NCBI RefSeq assembly: GCF_049889055.1
Contig: NZ_JBLTWO010000003.1
Span: 186,001 to 250,000 of the forward strand
DNA length: 64,000 bases
Reading direction: 5' to 3'
Source of the DNA: Rhizorhabdus sp049889055
Lineage (GTDB): Bacteria; Pseudomonadota; Alphaproteobacteria; Sphingomonadales; Sphingomonadaceae
The position numbers and the translations under genes were made by a program. Shown here piece after piece: positions 42,772 to 51,434 of this stretch. How positions within the stretch are numbered: position 1 is the first letter of the stretch; every line of letters starts with the position of its first letter. The notes beneath the pieces are model-generated. The model was not told the DNA's origin. It saw nothing but the letters and a program-made list of their open reading frames with translations, and ran no database searches.

Positions 42772-44883
42772 ATGACGATCCCGCTGTTGCGCAAGCACCC
42801 TCCAAGTAAAGGTGTAAGATTTTCTCGCGAAATCAGTATCATCGTCTGTCTGGCCCTCGGTGGGACTGCTCATGCCGCAGGCCGGCACGGCGAAATCCTC
42901 TGGGACCGCTACGGCGTGCCCCATATCTATGCGCAGAGCGAGGCTGACGCCTTTCGCGGTTTCGGATGGGCGCAGGCGCACAGCCATGGCGACGTGATCC
43001 TGCGGCTCTACGGCCTCGCCCGGGGCCGTGGCGCCGAATATTGGGGCGCCGCGCATGTCGCCGAGGATCGCTGGACCCTGTCGCACGGCATCCCGGAGCG
43101 GGCGGCGGAGTGGTATAGGCTGCAGACGCCCGGCTTCCGCGCCGATCTCGACGCTTTCGCGGCCGGCATCAACGCCTATGCGGCGGCCCATCCCGAGGCG
43201 CTCGATAGCGAAGTACGGCGCGTGCTGCCGGTCACGGGCACTGACGTGATCGCGCACGCCCTGCGGCTGGTGAACTATGTCTATATTGCGTCCCCCCAGC
43301 GGACATTGGGGGAGGAGCCGGCCGGCGGGTCGAATGCCTGGGCGGTGGCACCGGCGCGCTCGGCCAGCGGGCGGGCGATGCTGCTCGCCAATCCGCATCT
43401 GCCCTGGGAGCCGGGCCAGTACACCTATTATGAGGCGCAGGTCAGCGCGCCCGGATTCTCAATTTACGGCGCGACGCAGGTCGGCCTGCCGATCATCCGC
43501 TTCGCCTTCACCGACAAGATCGGCTTCACCAACACGGTCAACACGATTCAGGGATCGACCAGCTACCGCCTGACCCTGCGCGAGGGCGGCTATCTGTTCG
43601 ACGGCAAGATCCGCCCCTTCGAGACGCGCGAGCGCGACCTGCTGGTGCGCGAGCCGGATGGCAGGTTGCGAACCGAGCAGCTGACGATCCGCTCGACCGT
43701 CCACGGGCCGGCCTTCAGGCTGGCCGACGGCAGCATGGTCGCGGTCCATGTCGCCGGGCTCGACCGGCCGGGCATGCTCCAGCAATATTTCGATATGGCG
43801 CGGGCGTCCGGCCTCGACGAGTTTGTCGGGATCCTGCGGCGGATGCAGATACCGATGTTCAACATCGTCTATGCCGACCGCGACGGCCACATATTATACA
43901 TGGACAATGGCATCTTGCCGCGCCGGGGGCAGGGGGATTTCGCGCAGTGGTCCAAGCCTGTGGCGGGCGACCGTTCCGACACGCTGGTCAGCGCGATCCA
44001 CAGCTATGACGATCTGCCCAAGGTCATCGACCCGCCGTCGGGCTTCGTCCAGAACGCCAATGATCCCCCCTGGACGCCGACCTGGCCGCAGCCCTATCGC
44101 GCGTCGGATTTCCCTGCCTATGTCGCGCCGGCAGGGCCCATGTCGATGCGCGCGCAGATGTCGGTCCGCCAGTTGCGCGGCCCCGGCCGGTTGAGCTTCG
44201 ACGATCTCGTCGCGCGCAAGCATGACACGACCGCGCTGTTGGCAGGGCGGGTGCTGCCTGCGCTGCTGCCGGCAGCTTTAGGTTCGGCCGATCCGCTCAT
44301 CCGCAACGCAGGCGCGGTGCTTGCCGCCTGGGATGGCCGCTTCGAGGCGGAGTCCCGGGGGGCGCTGCTGTTCGAGAATTGGGCGCGGCTGTTCATGGGA
44401 ACGCGCCTTGCCGACGATGCGTCCTTCGCAAGGCGTTGGGACGCGGCGGCCCCGATAGACACCCCCGACGGCATCGCCGACATGGCCGTGGCGCTGCGCC
44501 ATCTGAAACAGGCAGCCGAGACGACCATCGCCGACCATGGCGCGCTCGATCGCCCCTTCGGCGAGGTGTCGCGCTTTGCGGTCGGCGATGTCGACCGGCC
44601 AGGCAATGGCGGTTTCGGCAATCTGGGGGTTTTCCGCACGATCACCTGGGGCCCGCTCCGTAACGGCCGGCGGACGCCGGTCGCGGGCGAGACCTGGGTT
44701 GCCATGATCGAGTTCGGCCCCAAGGCGCGCGCCATGGGCGTGATGAGCTACGGCAACAGCAGCCAGCCCGGCTCGTCCCATCGCGGCGATCAGATCGACC
44801 TTATTTCCCGCAAGCAACTCCGCACGCTCTGGACCGAGCGCGCGCAAGTAGAGACCAACCTTGAAGCCCGCACCGATTATTGA
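42772..44883 (+). CDS. Penicillin-acylase family Ntn hydrolase (amide hydrolase)
   Basis: A 703-residue precursor of the self-cleaving acylase family, which includes penicillin G acylase and the AHL acylases PvdQ and QuiP. The A-chain start resembles the family (EILWDRYGVPHIYA near residue 40; WAQAHSHGDVILRL). The nucleophile Ser187 is in GGSNAWAVAP, and LANPHLPW follows, which is the B-chain His motif. A signal peptide (SIIVCLALGGTAHAAG) indicates export. Family members cut acyl chains off amines, lactones or peptides. The substrate here is unknown, but release of a free amine next to amine dehydrogenases is suggestive. The adaptor gene overlaps its end by 23 bases. Confidence 0.93.
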   Translation: MTIPLLRKHPPSKGVRFSREISIIVCLALGGTAHAAGRHGEILWDRYGVPHIYAQSEADAFRGFGWAQAHSHGDVILRLYGLARGRGAEYWGAAHVAEDRWTLSHGIPERAAEWYRLQTPGFRADLDAFAAGINAYAAAHPEALDSEVRRVLPVTGTDVIAHALRLVNYVYIASPQRTLGEEPAGGSNAWAVAPARSASGRAMLLANPHLPWEPGQYTYYEAQVSAPGFSIYGATQVGLPIIRFAFTDKIGFTNTVNTIQGSTSYRLTLREGGYLFDGKIRPFETRERDLLVREPDGRLRTEQLTIRSTVHGPAFRLADGSMVAVHVAGLDRPGMLQQYFDMARASGLDEFVGILRRMQIPMFNIVYADRDGHILYMDNGILPRRGQGDFAQWSKPVAGDRSDTLVSAIHSYDDLPKVIDPPSGFVQNANDPPWTPTWPQPYRASDFPAYVAPAGPMSMRAQMSVRQLRGPGRLSFDDLVARKHDTTALLAGRVLPALLPAALGSADPLIRNAGAVLAAWDGRFEAESRGALLFENWARLFMGTRLADDASFARRWDAAAPIDTPDGIADMAVALRHLKQAAETTIADHGALDRPFGEVSRFAVGDVDRPGNGGFGNLGVFRTITWGPLRNGRRTPVAGETWVAMIEFGPKARAMGVMSYGNSSQPGSSHRGDQIDLISRKQLRTLWTERAQVETNLEARTDY

Positions 44884-46039
44884 ACCGTCGCACCGTCGCC
44901 GCCCGGCCCTGCTGGTCGCGTTCGTCCTGCTGTCGCTCGCCGGCTGCGGCGGACGTGAGCAGCGCGACAAGGGGCCGCCCGAGGTGGGCTACCGGGTGCT
45001 CCAATTTCAGGACGTGCCCTATGAGGCCGAACTGCCCGGCCGTACGACCGCCGTCAGGGAGGCCGAGGTCCGCCCGCAGATTACCGGCGTGGTCCGGCGC
45101 CGCCTGTTCGAGGAGGGGCAATTCGTCCGCGCGGGGCAGCCGCTCTATGAGATCGATCCGAGCCTCTACCGCGCTGCGGTCCAGCAGGCGTCGGCCAACC
45201 TGGCCGCCGCCGAGGCGCTGGCGAAGGCGAGCCGCAAGCGCGCCGACCGGCTGACCCCGCTCGCCTCTGTTCAGGCGGTCTCGCAGCAGGACTTCGATGA
45301 TGCCGTTGCGACGTCGCAGCAGGCGGCTGCAGCCGTCGCACAGAACCGGGCCGCGCTGGAAACCGCGCGCATCAATCTGCGCTTCACCACAGTCCCGGCG
45401 CCGGTATCCGGCATTATCGGCCGGTCGCTGCTGACCGAGGGCGCACTGGTAAGCGTCAACCAGGTCGATCCGATGGCGCGGATCAGCGTGCTCGATCCGA
45501 TCAATGTCGACATCCAGCAAAATGCGACCGATCTCTTCCGGCTTCGGCGGCTCGCGCTGCGCGGCGGGCAGGGCATGGGCGTGGCCGTGCGGCTGAAGCT
45601 CGACGATGGCGAGGTCTATCCCGTTGTCGGGCGGCTGCAGTTCACCGAGGTATCGGTGGCGACGGGAACCAGCACTGTGACCTTGCGGGCGCGCTTTGCC
45701 AATTCCGACAATCTGCTGCTGCCCGGAATGTTCGTCCGCGCGATGCTGGAGAAGGGCATCCAGCGGCAGGTCATGCTGGTGCCTCAGAGCGCGCTCGGCC
45801 GCGATGCGCAGGGGCGGGCGCAGGTGCTGCTGGTGGGCAAGGGGAACAAGGCCGAACAGAGGTTGGTCACCGCAGAGCGCACCGTAGGCAGCGACTGGGT
45901 CGTCACCACCGGCCTGAAACCCGGCGACAAGCTGATCACTCAGGGGCTCGGCAAGGCGCGACCCGATCAGCCCGTGAAGCCGGTGCCCGACACGACGCCG
46001 CAACGGCCGAAGCCGGCCAAGGACAAGACGGCGCGCTGA
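44861..46039 (+). CDS. RND efflux periplasmic adaptor lipoprotein (AcrA/MexA type)
   Basis: A 392-residue membrane fusion protein. The N-terminus has a lipobox (LLSLAGCGG). The biotinyl-lipoyl-like halves read VRPQITGVVRRRLFEEGQFV and FTTVPAPVSGIIGRSLLTEG, separated by a coiled-coil hairpin rich in Ala and Gln (AVQQASANLAAAEALAKASR). It bridges the inner-membrane pump to an outer-membrane channel. The only in-frame start near the end of the acylase gene is TTG 44861 and its ribosome site is weak, so expression likely depends on coupling to the acylase. The pump gene follows after 4 bp. Confidence 0.92.
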   Translation: MKPAPIIEPSHRRRPALLVAFVLLSLAGCGGREQRDKGPPEVGYRVLQFQDVPYEAELPGRTTAVREAEVRPQITGVVRRRLFEEGQFVRAGQPLYEIDPSLYRAAVQQASANLAAAEALAKASRKRADRLTPLASVQAVSQQDFDDAVATSQQAAAAVAQNRAALETARINLRFTTVPAPVSGIIGRSLLTEGALVSVNQVDPMARISVLDPINVDIQQNATDLFRLRRLALRGGQGMGVAVRLKLDDGEVYPVVGRLQFTEVSVATGTSTVTLRARFANSDNLLLPGMFVRAMLEKGIQRQVMLVPQSALGRDAQGRAQVLLVGKGNKAEQRLVTAERTVGSDWVVTTGLKPGDKLITQGLGKARPDQPVKPVPDTTPQRPKPAKDKTAR

Positions 46040-46043
46040 CGGC

Positions 46044-49000
46044 ATGTCCCGCTTTTTCATAGCCCGGCCGATCCTGGCCTGCGTCGTCGCGATCATCACC
46101 ATCCTCGTCGGCGTGGTGGCGCTGACGACGATGTCGATCGAGCAATTTCCGGACATCGCTCCGCCCCAGGTGAACGTCAACGCGACCTATCCGGGCGCGT
46201 CGGCGACCACGCTGGAAACCAGCGTGACGCAGGTTATCGAGCAGCAACTGACCGGTATCGACGGGCTGCTCTATTTCAGCGCTACCTCCAGCGCGCAGGG
46301 GCAGGTCCAACTTACCGTCGTGTTCGAAAAGGGCACCAATCCCGACATCGCTCAGGTGCAGGTCCAGAACAAGGTCCAGCAGGCGATGGGGCGGCTGCCC
46401 CAGGCGGTGCAGGAACAGGGCGTCACCGTCACCAAATCCAATCCCGATCAGCTGTTGATCGCGACCATCTTCGATACCACCGACCGGTCGACCAACATCG
46501 ACGTGGCCGACTTCATGGTCTCACGGCTGCAGGATCCGATCGGCCGCATCCCCGGTGTCGGCCAGACGACCGTCTTCGGCACCCAATATGCGATGCGCAT
46601 CTGGCTGGATCCCAACAAGCTGGCGGCCAATGCGTTGATGCCGGGGGATGTGATCCAGGCAGTCGCGTCGCAGAATGTCGAGGTGGCGGCGGGCGTGGTC
46701 GGCGGCTTGCCGAGCCCGGCCGGCCAACTGCTCAACGCCACCATCACGGCGCAGTCGCGGCTGACCTCGCCTGAGGAATTCGCGCGGATCGTCGTCAAGT
46801 CGTCGGCGGACGGCGCATCGGTGCTGCTGTCGGATGTCGCCCGGATCGAACTGGGGGCCGAGAGCTACAATGTCGTCAGCCGGGTCAACCGGCACCCCGG
46901 TGCCGGCATGGGCATCTCGCTCGCCCCCGGTGCCGATGCACTCGTTACCGCGCGGCTGGTGAAGGCCGAGTTCGAGAAGCAGGTGAAGAATTTTCCGCCG
47001 GGCTTTTCCTATGCCTATGCCAACGACACCACCGCCTTTCTCGAGAAGTCGGTCGAGGATGTGGTGCACACGCTGTTCGAGGCGGTCGTGCTGGTCGTTC
47101 TCGTCATCTTCATCTTCCTGCAGAGCTGGCGCGCGACGCTGATCCCGGCGATCGCGGTTCCGGTCGTCCTGCTGGGTACCTTCGCGGTTCTCGCCATGGT
47201 CGGCTATTCGATCAACACGCTCACCCTGTTCGGCATGGTGCTGGCGATCGGCCTGCTGGTCGACGACGCGATCGTGGTGGTCGAGAATGTCGAGCGGCTG
47301 ATGCACGAAAATCCGGGCATGTCCCCGCGCGAAGCTACGATCCTGTCGATGCAGGAGATACAGGGCGCGCTGGTGGCGATAGCGTTGGTCCTGTCGGCGG
47401 TGTTTCTGCCGATGGCCTTCTTCGGGGGATCGACCGGCGTCATCTATCGCCAATTCTCGGTTACGATCGTGTCGGCGATGGCGCTGTCGGTGCTGGTCGC
47501 GCTGATCCTCAGTCCCGCGCTCACCTCGACCATCCTCAAGCCGCGTGAAGATGGCGGCGAGGGCACGGGCCGGTTCGCACGGTGGAGCCTCGCCTTTCAT
47601 CACTGGTTCGAGCCGCGCTTCAACCGACTGGCGGATCGCTATCATGCACGGCTGAGCTGGACGATCGGCCGCCGGCGCGGTGCGATGGTCCTATACGGGG
47701 CCATGATCCTTATCCTCGCCCTGCTGTTCGTGCGTCTGCCGACCGGCTTTCTCCCGAGCGAGGACCAGGGGTTCGCACAGCTGCAATATACGTTGCCCTC
47801 GGGCGCCACGCTGGAGCGGACCCGCGCCGCCCAGCGGCAGATCGAGGATTATCTGCTCGGTCAGGAGAGCAAGAACATCAAGACGCTGCTGACCGTTGCG
47901 GGCGCCGGCAGCGGCGGCAGCGCCAGCGGCCAGAATGCCGGGCGCGGCTTCATGTCGCTCGTCAACTGGGACGACCGCCCCGGCGCGGCGCGCACCGCGA
48001 ACGCGATTGCCGCGCGCGCTACCCGTGCGCTGGGAGGCTATCGCGATCTGGAGTTTTACGCGATCGTGCCTTCGGTGGTGCGCGGGCTCGGCCAGTCTTC
48101 GGGCTTCACCGCCGAATTGCAGAACAGTGGTGGGCTGCCTCGCGACGCCTTCGTCGCCATTCGCGACCAGGTGCTGGCGGAGGCGCGCGCCGATCCGCTG
48201 CTGACCAATGTGCGGCTGACCACCTTGCCCGACCAGCCGACGCTGCGCATCACGACCGATAACCAGAAGCTGTCGGCGCTGGGCGTGTCGGTCGCAGACG
48301 CCAACGCCACCCTCGCCGCGGCGTGGGGCGGCCGCTACGTCAATGATTTCGTCGACCGCGGACGGGTCAAGCGGGTCTATGTCCAGGCCGATGCACCCTT
48401 CCGCTCGCGGCCCGAAGATGTCGGTCTGTGGCAGGTGCGCGGCAATGCGGGGCAGATGGTGCCCTTCTCGGCCTTCGCCGCCATTTCCTGGAATCAGGCG
48501 CCGACCTCGCTGAGCCGGTTCAACGGCATCCCCAATTTCGAGATCAACGGCCAGGCGGCACCGGGCTCCAGTTCGGGGCAGGCGATGGCCGCGATCGAGG
48601 CGATCATCGCCAAATATCCGGGGGTCTCGCTCGCCTGGGCGGGCGCGTCCTTTCAGGAGCGGCTGGCGGGCGGGCAGTCGGGCATCCTCTACGCCCTCGC
48701 GCTGCTGGTAGTGTTTCTATGTCTCGCCGGCCTGTACGAAAGCTGGTCGGTGCCCGTCGCCGTGCTGTTCGTCATTCCGCTGGGGCTGCTCGGTGCGATC
48801 CTGGCGGTGTCCTTCCGCGGATTGCAGAACGACGTCTATCTGCAGATCGGGCTGGTGACGACGATGGGGCTCGCCGCCAAGAACGCCATCCTGATGATCG
48901 AGTTTGCCGAGCGGTCGGTCCGCGAAGGGCGTGGCGCGGTCGAGGCGGTGCTCGATGCCGCCCGCATCCGCCTGCGGCCGATCCTGATGACCAGCTCGGC

Positions 49001-49193
49001 CTTCATTTTCGGCGTGCTGCCGCTGGTGGTGGCGACCGGGCCTGGCGCAAACAGCCGCATCGCAATCGGTACGTCGGTCCTGGGCGGGATGCTCTCGGCC
49101 ACGATCCTCGCGATCTTCTACATCCCGCTGGGTTTCATTCTGGTCCATCAACTCGTGGAACGCTGGCGTGCCCGACGCGGACGGGCGGGCTGA
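46044..49193 (+). CDS. RND multidrug efflux permease (AcrB/MexB type)
   Basis: A 1049-residue inner-membrane proton-driven pump of the HAE1 family. It starts with FFIARPILACVVAIITILVG and has the expected twelve helices and two large periplasmic loops. The proton-relay segment GLLVDDAIVVVENVER carries the paired Asp residues of the family, and a further helix 10 region (GLAAKNAILMIEFAE) has the conserved Lys. No outer-membrane channel gene is in the operon, so it must use a TolC-like protein from elsewhere. With acylase and adaptor it forms a three-gene unit. Confidence 0.96.
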   Translation: MSRFFIARPILACVVAIITILVGVVALTTMSIEQFPDIAPPQVNVNATYPGASATTLETSVTQVIEQQLTGIDGLLYFSATSSAQGQVQLTVVFEKGTNPDIAQVQVQNKVQQAMGRLPQAVQEQGVTVTKSNPDQLLIATIFDTTDRSTNIDVADFMVSRLQDPIGRIPGVGQTTVFGTQYAMRIWLDPNKLAANALMPGDVIQAVASQNVEVAAGVVGGLPSPAGQLLNATITAQSRLTSPEEFARIVVKSSADGASVLLSDVARIELGAESYNVVSRVNRHPGAGMGISLAPGADALVTARLVKAEFEKQVKNFPPGFSYAYANDTTAFLEKSVEDVVHTLFEAVVLVVLVIFIFLQSWRATLIPAIAVPVVLLGTFAVLAMVGYSINTLTLFGMVLAIGLLVDDAIVVVENVERLMHENPGMSPREATILSMQEIQGALVAIALVLSAVFLPMAFFGGSTGVIYRQFSVTIVSAMALSVLVALILSPALTSTILKPREDGGEGTGRFARWSLAFHHWFEPRFNRLADRYHARLSWTIGRRRGAMVLYGAMILILALLFVRLPTGFLPSEDQGFAQLQYTLPSGATLERTRAAQRQIEDYLLGQESKNIKTLLTVAGAGSGGSASGQNAGRGFMSLVNWDDRPGAARTANAIAARATRALGGYRDLEFYAIVPSVVRGLGQSSGFTAELQNSGGLPRDAFVAIRDQVLAEARADPLLTNVRLTTLPDQPTLRITTDNQKLSALGVSVADANATLAAAWGGRYVNDFVDRGRVKRVYVQADAPFRSRPEDVGLWQVRGNAGQMVPFSAFAAISWNQAPTSLSRFNGIPNFEINGQAAPGSSSGQAMAAIEAIIAKYPGVSLAWAGASFQERLAGGQSGILYALALLVVFLCLAGLYESWSVPVAVLFVIPLGLLGAILAVSFRGLQNDVYLQIGLVTTMGLAAKNAILMIEFAERSVREGRGAVEAVLDAARIRLRPILMTSSAFIFGVLPLVVATGPGANSRIAIGTSVLGGMLSATILAIFYIPLGFILVHQLVERWRARRGRAG

Positions 49194-49224
49194 ACGACGG
49201 TCTCGTCGGACGGCCCGCTCGCAA

Positions 49225-49240
49225 TACGCATGATGGCGTA
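49225..49240. promoter_or_regulatory. TACGC-N6-GCGTA operator upstream of LAAO-like paralog 3
   Basis: A perfect 5-bp dyad with total length 16, like the one at 34954. It lies 72-87 bp before the ATG of paralog 3, just after the RND gene, so it marks a separate transcription unit. Confidence 0.6.
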
Positions 49241-49311
49241 TCAACAGCTTCGGCTTTCCTCCCGAGACTGACCCCACAGAGCGCCTTCCGGTGCCTGATA
49301 CGGGGAAAATA

Positions 49312-50904
49312 ATGGCCGAAGAGCAAGTCGGGGGCATGACCAAGCGGGACCTGCTGGCGCTGATCGGCAAGGCAGGCGGGGCGTCCGCCATGTATATGGC
49401 GATGTCGAGCCTCGGCCACGCCGCGCCGACGCCCTTCAAGGGCCCGATCGATCTGGCCGGCGGCGCGAAAGGGGCGTCGGTTCTGATCCTCGGCGCGGGC
49501 GTCGCCGGGATGACGGCGGCGCTGGAGCTTAGCCGTGCGGGCTACAAGGTTCAGGTGCTCGAGTATAACGACCGCATCGGCGGGCGCTGCTGGACGCTCA
49601 AGGGCGGCGACACCTACACCGAGCTGGGCGGCGCTACCCAGAAATGCACTTTCGCCTCGGGCAATTACATCAATCCGGGCCCCTGGCGCATCCCCTGGCA
49701 ACATCGCGGGATCATGCATTATTGCCAGCAGCTGGGCGTCGCGCTCGAGCCGTTCCAGCAGCTCAACTACAACGCCTATCTCCACTCGACCAAGGCCTTC
49801 GGCGGCAAGCCGCAGCGCTACAGCACGATCCAGGCCGACTTTTACGGCCATGTCGGCGAGCTGCTCGCCAAGTCGGTGAAGAAGAGCGCGCTGACCGATG
49901 AGGTCAGCGCCGAGGACAGCGCGATCCTGCTGGAGGCGCTGAAGAGCTGGGGGGCGCTCGATTCCAGCTATCGCTATGTACAGGGCCCGGAATCTTCGGG
50001 CCGGCGCGGATGGAAGAAGAATCCCGGTGGCGGGCTGACGGCCGAGCCGATCCCGTCTGATCCGCTCGACCTGTCGACGGTGCTGAAATCCGGCCTGTGG
50101 CGCGGTATCGGCCAGCATCTGACCAACGACCACCAACATGCGATCTTCCAGCCGGTGGGCGGCATGGAGCAGGTCGCCAAGGGCTATGAGCGCGCCGTCG
50201 GTCATCTCGTGCGGCTGAACAGCAAGGTGAAGGCGATCCGCCAGTCCGAGAGTGGCGTGACGGTCGACTATGTCGACACGATCAAGGGCGACAAGCTCAC
50301 GGCCAAGGCCGACTGGTGCATCTGCACGATCCCGCTGTCGATCCTCAGCCAGATCGAGATGAACGTCGGCCCGGATCTGAATGCGGCGATCCATGCCGTG
50401 CCCTACCTGCCGGGCCTCAAGACCGGCATCGAGTTCAAACGGCGCTTCTGGGAGCAGGACGAGCAGATCTACGGCGGCATCACCACTACCGATCTTCCGA
50501 TCGGGCAGATCAGCTATCCCAGTTACAATTACGGCTCGAAGGGGCCGGGTACGCTGCTCGCAGCCTATGCCTATGGCGCCTATGCCTATGAATATACCAG
50601 CCTGCCGCCCGAGGAGCGGGTGCGCCGCACGCTCGAATGGGGCGCGCAGATCCACCCGCAATATCGCGAGGAGTTCGTCAGCGGCGTGTCGGTCGGCTGG
50701 CACCGCGTGCCCTGGACGCAAGGCTGTTTCGGCATCTGGACCGAGGAAAGTCGCGCCCAGCATTACAAGAATCTGTGCCAGCTCGACGGGCGCATCGTGC
50801 TGGCGGGTGAGCATGCTTCCTATGTCGGCGGCTGGCAGGAGGGCGGGATAACCTCCGCGCTCGATGCGATCGGGCGGCTGCATCAGCGCGTTCAGGCGGC
50901 GTGA
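49312..50904 (+). CDS. LAAO-type flavin amine dehydrogenase, paralog 3
   Basis: A 530-residue relative of paralogs 1 and 2. The FAD motif ILGAGVAGMTAALEL is near 59-73, with RIGGRCW next. The LAAO-type NPGPWRIPWQH has its Arg near 126, and RFWEQDEQIYGGI and AGEHASYVGGWQEGG follow. The leader has KRDLLALIGKAGG (residues 11-23), so the first twin-Arg is Lys; such Tat signals can still work. It is more diverged than paralogs 1 and 2. GGGGA lies upstream of the ATG. The cytochrome gene follows after 11 bp. Confidence 0.88.
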   Translation: MAEEQVGGMTKRDLLALIGKAGGASAMYMAMSSLGHAAPTPFKGPIDLAGGAKGASVLILGAGVAGMTAALELSRAGYKVQVLEYNDRIGGRCWTLKGGDTYTELGGATQKCTFASGNYINPGPWRIPWQHRGIMHYCQQLGVALEPFQQLNYNAYLHSTKAFGGKPQRYSTIQADFYGHVGELLAKSVKKSALTDEVSAEDSAILLEALKSWGALDSSYRYVQGPESSGRRGWKKNPGGGLTAEPIPSDPLDLSTVLKSGLWRGIGQHLTNDHQHAIFQPVGGMEQVAKGYERAVGHLVRLNSKVKAIRQSESGVTVDYVDTIKGDKLTAKADWCICTIPLSILSQIEMNVGPDLNAAIHAVPYLPGLKTGIEFKRRFWEQDEQIYGGITTTDLPIGQISYPSYNYGSKGPGTLLAAYAYGAYAYEYTSLPPEERVRRTLEWGAQIHPQYREEFVSGVSVGWHRVPWTQGCFGIWTEESRAQHYKNLCQLDGRIVLAGEHASYVGGWQEGGITSALDAIGRLHQRVQAA

Positions 50905-50915
50905 AGGGACAGAGC

Positions 50916-51338
50916 ATGAGCAAGAGCATTTCCGTTCTTCGTCTCGCGGCGCTGGTGCTGGCGGCGGGTGGCGCCGTCGCGGCGGTCGCGCAGAGCGGCC
51001 CGGCAGGCGACGCCGACGGCGCCTTCGTCACCGGCGCGAAATTTAGCGAACCCAATGGCGAGGCAATGTACCGCCGGGTCTGTGCCGGTTGCCATATGCC
51101 GAAGGGCGAGGGGGTGTCGACCGGGGCAGGTTTCTATCCGGCGCTCGCGGGCAATCCGAAGCTCGAGGCCAGCGGCTATCCGGTGTACATCCTGCTCAAC
51201 GGGATGAACGGCATGCCTGCCGTGGGCCGGATGATGAGCGACCAGCAGGTGGCCGATGTGGTCAACTATGTCCGGACCCACTTCGGCAACAGCTATAACG
51301 ATGCTGTTACCGCCGAAGAGGTGAAGGCGCTTCGCTAA
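50916..51338 (+). CDS. Exported c-type cytochrome paired with paralog 3
   Basis: A 140-residue protein with a signal peptide (MSKSISVLRLAALVLAAGGA) and one heme motif CAGCH near residue 58. The likely Met ligand is in GMNGMPAVGRMM, corresponding to GRGGMPWF in the cytochrome at 39995, so the two are paralogs. AAGGGA lies six bases upstream of ATG 50916; a GTG at 50901 overlapping the previous stop is an alternative that would mimic the ATGA coupling of the other pairs. Confidence 0.92.
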   Translation: MSKSISVLRLAALVLAAGGAVAAVAQSGPAGDADGAFVTGAKFSEPNGEAMYRRVCAGCHMPKGEGVSTGAGFYPALAGNPKLEASGYPVYILLNGMNGMPAVGRMMSDQQVADVVNYVRTHFGNSYNDAVTAEEVKALR

Positions 51339-51375
51339 CCGCCTGCCGCCGCGACGCGACCTGATACTGGTCATA

Positions 51376-51387
51376 GTTTTATAAAAC
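51376..51387. promoter_or_regulatory. 12-bp palindrome GTTTTATAAAAC before the KstD-like gene
   Basis: The perfect AT-rich palindrome lies 48 bp upstream of the GTG start of the flavoprotein at 51435, in an AT-rich patch typical of a promoter. It differs from the TACG-type dyads, so that gene may be under separate control. Confidence 0.4.
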
Positions 51388-51434
51388 ACGGGTTGTATTA
51401 AAATCCCGCCGACAAGATCGGTGAGGAGAGGGTC

